Shown piece by piece: positions 5,196-7,138 of a stretch of 7,138 nucleotides of DNA. The notes beneath the pieces are model-generated. The model did not search any database. It was not told where the DNA came from and was given only the letters and a program-made list of their open reading frames with translations. The stretch comes from Desulfobacula sp. (GTDB lineage: Bacteria > Desulfobacterota > Desulfobacteria > Desulfobacterales > Desulfobacteraceae). Positions within the stretch are counted from its first letter, which is position 1. The number at the start of each line of letters is the position of its first letter. Position numbers and translations under genes: made by a program. The stretch is taken from NCBI GenBank assembly GCA_027858355.1, contig JAQICW010000360.1:1-7138 (forward strand). The letters run 5' to 3'.

Positions 5196-6887
5196 ATGGA
5201 TGAACAAAAACGATTATTATTAGCGGTTGTGCTTTCAGTGGTAGTCCTTGTGGGATATCAGACATTTTTTGTAACGCCGCCCGTGCCTAATAATCAACCC
5301 CAGCAAGTTCAAAACCAGCAAGTTCAAAACCAGAATGTGGATCAGGTTCAGGAAAAAAGTCAAAATGTTTCCGAATATAAAACTACAACAGGTATCGTGC
5401 CTGAAACTGTTGCGGCCCAGAAAAAAAATTATCGAACCATTTCCATATCAACCCCTCTTTATAATATTGCCATTTCCGAGCAAGGTGCTGCCGTTAAAAG
5501 CTTTGAACTCAAAAAGTATAACAAAACAAATAAAAAAGACTCTCCTTTAAAGCAATTGGTGCCGGAACAATTGACTTCCGGGACCCTGTTTTTCGATCTT
5601 GAAGGGCAGTCTATCCCAGGGTTAAAAGATGCAGTCTACACAGCAAAAATCGATACCAATAAGACATCTGTGTTTGAAGGTAAGAAAACCATTGAATTTA
5701 TTTTGGGAACATCCAATGGGATTGTTGTGAAAAAGGTTTTTACCTTTAAGGCAGATTCATACATGATTGATTGTGATATTGTTTTTCAAAACGGATCTGG
5801 CACGTCCTTAAATGATTCACTTGTGATTTCAACGCCGGGATTTTTTGATGAAGAGACCAAAAAAAGGTCCAGGTTTGCATTTGAAGGGCCCGTGGTTTTT
5901 GTTAATGAAGAATATATGGACATTGACCCGGATGACATAGAAGAAAAAAATACCTATACGGGAAAAATCGGTTGGTCTGGATATTCTGAACGGTATTTTA
6001 TGACGGCCGTCATGCCCAGATTAAATACTAATGGGGACACCATTGATGCCGGCGTAAAGCTTTTCTATGCCAATGACATGGTCACTAATAATTATATCCG
6101 GAAAATGGATCGGCTGGACCCGGGTCAACAAGGGGTCTATTCCTTTACTTTTTATATGGGCCCCAAAAGCCAAAAAATATTGGGCAGTTATGACAATAGT
6201 CTTAAAAATGCAATCAATTTGGGATTTTTTAATATCATTGCCAAGCCGCTTTTAATCACCATGAACATGATTTATGGTGTAATCCCAAACTATGGTGTGG
6301 CTATTATCCTTTTGACGATTCTCATTAAACTGATTTTCTGGCCCCTGGGAACAAAGAGTTACAAATCAATGAATGAAATGAAAAAAGTTCAGCCATTGAT
6401 GATGAAGATTCGGGAAAAACATAAAAATGACAAACAGAAAATGAATCAGGAAATTATGGGGCTTTACAAAACCTATAAAGTCAATCCGGCAAGCGGATGT
6501 CTGCCCTTACTGGTTCAAATGCCGATTTTCTTTTCGCTCTACAGGATGCTCTACCAGGCCATTGAGCTGAGACACGCACCATTTGTCGGATGGATATCTG
6601 ACTTGTCCGCCCCAGACAGACTGTTTGAATTTAATTTTGCAATTCCAATGATGCAGGAACCTTATGGCATCCCCATGCTGACACTTTTAATGGGTGCATC
6701 ATTTTTGTTGCAGCAAAAAATGACTCCAACTGCAGGCGATCCCATGCAGGCCAAAATGATGATGTTAATGCCGATATTTATGACCGTAATTTTCATCAAT
6801 TTCCCGGCAGGACTGGTTCTGTATATGTTTGTGAACAATATCATATCCATGGGACAGCAGTATTATATTCAAAAAAAACTTTCGTAA
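5196..6887 (+). CDS. yidC: Membrane protein insertase YidC (Oxa1/Alb3 family)
   Basis: Inner-membrane insertase that folds and inserts proteins alone or with SecYEG. The 563 residues have Gram-negative architecture. TM1 is at 7-26, then a Gln/Asn/Val-rich linker (about 31-57), then a periplasmic domain of roughly 270 residues, including GWSGYSERYFMTAVMP (259-274). The conserved five-helix core follows, with TM2 near 364-384, KVNPASGCLPLLVQMPIFFSLY (428-449) leading into TM3, TM4 near 490-507 and TM5 near 522-550 (FPAGLVLYMFVNN). Against E. coli, the groove Arg (R366) aligns with K378 in ILIKLIFWPL, a conservative positive substitution. The C-terminus stops at QKKLS without the longer basic tail of E. 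coli YidC. AGGAG lies five bases before the ATG. jag follows after 12 bp. Confidence 0.96.
   Translation: MDEQKRLLLAVVLSVVVLVGYQTFFVTPPVPNNQPQQVQNQQVQNQNVDQVQEKSQNVSEYKTTTGIVPETVAAQKKNYRTISISTPLYNIAISEQGAAVKSFELKKYNKTNKKDSPLKQLVPEQLTSGTLFFDLEGQSIPGLKDAVYTAKIDTNKTSVFEGKKTIEFILGTSNGIVVKKVFTFKADSYMIDCDIVFQNGSGTSLNDSLVISTPGFFDEETKKRSRFAFEGPVVFVNEEYMDIDPDDIEEKNTYTGKIGWSGYSERYFMTAVMPRLNTNGDTIDAGVKLFYANDMVTNNYIRKMDRLDPGQQGVYSFTFYMGPKSQKILGSYDNSLKNAINLGFFNIIAKPLLITMNMIYGVIPNYGVAIILLTILIKLIFWPLGTKSYKSMNEMKKVQPLMMKIREKHKNDKQKMNQEIMGLYKTYKVNPASGCLPLLVQMPIFFSLYRMLYQAIELRHAPFVGWISDLSAPDRLFEFNFAIPMMQEPYGIPMLTLLMGASFLLQQKMTPTAGDPMQAKMMMLMPIFMTVIFINFPAGLVLYMFVNNIISMGQQYYIQKKLS
5301..5330 (+). repeat. 15-bp perfect tandem repeat in yidC
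   Basis: Two identical 15-bp units, CAGCAAGTTCAAAAC at 5301-5315 and 5316-5330, encode QQVQN twice (residues 36-45). A degenerate third unit follows (QNVDQ). The repeat lies in the linker between TM1 and the periplasmic domain. Because 15 bp is five codons, gain or loss of a unit keeps the frame, so linker length could vary between strains. Confidence 0.9.
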
Positions 6888-6899
6888 GCAGGAGGTAAT

Positions 6900-7138
6900 A
6901 TGGCACAAACTAAAGACTTCAGCGGAAAAGATGTAGATCTCGCTATTAAAAATGCCTGTACAAAATTAACACTTTCTAAAAATGAATTAAAATATGATGT
7001 GATTTCAGAAGGGGCTTCAGGAATTTTTGGAATTGTCGGCAGAAAAGACGCCAAAATCAGAGTTTCTCTTCCAGGTGTGGATAAAGCAGCCCAGGCAGAA
7101 CTGGAAGGGATAAGATCCATTGTGGATGAGGCGTTTGG
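6900..7138 (+). CDS. jag: Jag/KhpB-type RNA-binding protein, 5' part only
   Basis: The first 79 codons of a gene cut by the window edge. The start MAQTKDFSGKDVDLAIKNAC and the block SEGASGIFGIVGRKDAKIRV (36-55) match the Jag N-terminal domain found before the KH and R3H RNA-binding domains in Jag/KhpB (also called SpoIIIJ-associated protein). Those two domains would lie beyond the window. A strong AGGAGG (6890-6895) is four bases before the ATG. The gene starts 12 bp after yidC, its usual neighbour, so the two are probably co-transcribed. KhpB-type proteins bind RNA and affect cell elongation and division in Gram-positives; the role in this type of organism is not established. Identification rests on the N-terminal domain plus synteny. 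Confidence 0.9.
   Translation, partial: MAQTKDFSGKDVDLAIKNACTKLTLSKNELKYDVISEGASGIFGIVGRKDAKIRVSLPGVDKAAQAELEGIRSIVDEAF

Noticed and set aside
6869..7120. Minus-strand open frame across the yidC-jag junction
   Set aside because: It is antisense to the strong jag ribosome site and to the Jag N-terminal domain, and shows no features of a real protein.

Overview
The window is a chromosomal housekeeping segment from an AT-rich, Gram-negative bacterium, most likely a Desulfobacterales-type deltaproteobacterium (Desulfobacterota). The taxonomic guess rests on three things: a fused TIGR03960/TIGR03936 radical SAM protein beside rng, a proteobacterial-type YidC with a large periplasmic domain, and the rpmH-rnpA-yidD-yidC-jag order. 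Genus cannot be fixed by reading alone. All six complete genes and the one truncated gene lie on the + strand. No mobile element, CRISPR array, tRNA, rRNA or toxin/defence gene was seen.

Layout. Bases 1-130 are an AT-rich leader with no clear promoter and possibly the first codons of a divergent gene at the extreme left. Bases 131-2656 encode an 841-residue B12-binding-type radical SAM protein of unknown function with a C-terminal DUF2344 domain. Bases 2686-4257 encode ribonuclease G. The two genes are 29 bp apart and probably co-transcribed. An imperfect 18-bp tandem duplication spans the stop codon of the first gene. A 142-bp gap (4258-4399) then holds a stem-loop just after rng, a candidate sigma70-type promoter, a short palindrome and a second -10-like box, and serves the next operon.

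That operon is rpmH (bL34, 4400-4534, too short for a simple ORF screen), rnpA (RNase P protein, TTG start), yidD (overlapping rnpA by ATGA), yidC (inner-membrane insertase, 5196-6887) and the 5' end of jag (6900 to the window edge).

How they work together. rpmH-rnpA-yidD-yidC-jag is one of the most conserved bacterial gene strings, joining ribosome assembly (bL34), tRNA 5' maturation (RNase P), membrane-protein insertion (YidD/YidC) and an RNA-binding partner (Jag/KhpB type). RNase G next door matures rRNA and turns over mRNA, so the whole window concerns RNA processing and translation output. The radical SAM protein is the only member without a known job. Its linkage to rng suggests RNA or ribosome modification, but nothing in the sequence proves that.

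I did not find a convincing undescribed system. The points most worth following are the uncharacterised radical SAM fusion, the duplication that appears to have created its present stop codon, the apparent lack of a Shine-Dalgarno sequence for that gene, and the operator-like palindrome before rpmH.
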